This document shows, in pieces, positions 5,586-5,877 of a stretch of DNA of 5,877 bases. The DNA is taken from assembly GCA_013361015.1 (NCBI GenBank), contig JABWAN010000400.1, forward strand, positions 1 through 5,877, written 5' to 3'. The DNA is from Candidatus Zhuqueibacterota bacterium. Lineage in GTDB: Bacteria > Zhuqueibacterota > Zhuqueibacteria > Zhuqueibacterales > Zhuqueibacteraceae. The notes under the pieces are model-generated. The model searched no databases. It saw only the letters and a program-made list of their open reading frames with translations, and was not told the DNA's origin. Positions within the stretch are counted from its first letter, which is position 1, and the number at the start of each line of letters is the position of its first letter. The position numbers were made by a program, and so were the translations under genes.

Positions 5586-5877
5586 TGGCGCTCGCATTCT
5601 TTTTACGCCTGGCTTTTGGGATTGGTTTAAGCATGGCGTTACCCATCTGGGGGTATGATGAACCAGAGCAAAAGGCAGGATATTTATTTAAAGATGCTTA
5701 CCAACGCGACCGGCGCGCCTGGAGCCTGGCGCAGTCAGAACAACCATTGTGGGTATCCTTCCAGGATGATATGAAAACTGACCAATACGGGGGGTTGCTG
5801 GCGTTAAGCGCCGCGGTTTACCGTTACTTGAGCCCTGATGTTCATCGCCCCCATTTGGTTCTTGCCATCGGTGCAAT
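5582..5877 (+). CDS. N-terminal part of a GT-C-type membrane glycosyltransferase, runs off the window
   Basis: The frame is open for 98 codons from ATG 5582 to the right edge. Residues 1-23 are a transmembrane helix (MMALAFFLRLAFGIGLSMAL). They are followed by WGYDEPEQKAGYLFKDAYQR with D26 and E27, the position where ArnT/GT39/GT83-like enzymes carry their catalytic acidic residue in the first outer loop. Then come LWVSFQDDMKTDQYGGLLAL and the start of another helix, YRYLSPDVHRPHLVLAIG. Such enzymes transfer sugars from polyprenyl-phosphate donors at the outer face of the membrane. The DQYGG and SPDVHRP patterns recall Anaerolineae proteins; this is from memory. The true start is uncertain: the frame is open back to 5501, ILAW just before the ATG looks like part of the helix, and no Shine-Dalgarno is present. 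The original N-terminus may therefore be missing. Confidence 0.6.
   Translation, partial: MMALAFFLRLAFGIGLSMALPIWGYDEPEQKAGYLFKDAYQRDRRAWSLAQSEQPLWVSFQDDMKTDQYGGLLALSAAVYRYLSPDVHRPHLVLAIGA

Noticed and set aside
1..5877. tRNA, rRNA, CRISPR array, insertion sequence or attachment site
   Set aside because: I saw no cloverleaf, no rRNA-like stretch, no regularly spaced repeats, no transposase frame, and no terminal inverted repeats flanking a gene.

Overview
The window reads as bacterial chromosome from a metagenome-type source, and most probably as a mosaic of DNA from more than one genome. Positions 1 to about 4.8 kb are moderately GC-rich, with GGC/CGC-dominated codons and all genes on the minus strand. 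This part would fit a Gram-negative lineage, possibly the FCB group (Calditrichota/KSB1-like). That placement is a low-confidence guess, based on the outer-membrane-like N-terminus of SppA and on overall protein flavour. From about 4.8 to 5.57 kb the codon use and protein types change and recall Nitrospira. From about 5.57 kb to the end the sequence encodes the start of a membrane glycosyltransferase of a kind I associate with Chloroflexota (Anaerolineae).

Layout, read along the minus strand from right to left: an SDR-family FabG (5173-4379); the acyl carrier protein acpP (4307-4065), with its own Shine-Dalgarno site and a likely promoter; a 666-base gap with no recognisable gene, containing a symmetric terminator hairpin and a second GC-rich stem-loop; RNase III, rnc (3398-2649); a 701-base gap with a 67-base interrupted palindrome and a possible gene relic; and a large signal peptide peptidase, sppA (1947 to beyond base 1), whose N-terminus carries a signal peptide plus about 230 residues resembling an outer-membrane beta-barrel. 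On the plus strand at the right are a secreted protein cut short after 87 codons (5322-5585) and the N-terminal part of a GT-C-type glycosyltransferase running off the window (5582-5877).

fabG, acpP and rnc are members of the widespread fatty-acid-synthesis cluster fabD-fabG-acpP-fabF-rnc. FabG reduces 3-oxoacyl groups carried on AcpP, and rnc is a frequent passenger downstream. Here fabF, normally between acpP and rnc, is absent.

The main unexpected observation is the mosaic structure. fabG switches codon use abruptly mid-gene, and the secreted protein stops exactly where an unrelated membrane-protein frame begins. The first 36 codons of rnc also use different Arg and Gly codons from the rest. 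Chimeric assembly or amplification is the simplest explanation for the first two. I did not find a convincing new defence, mobile or regulatory system.
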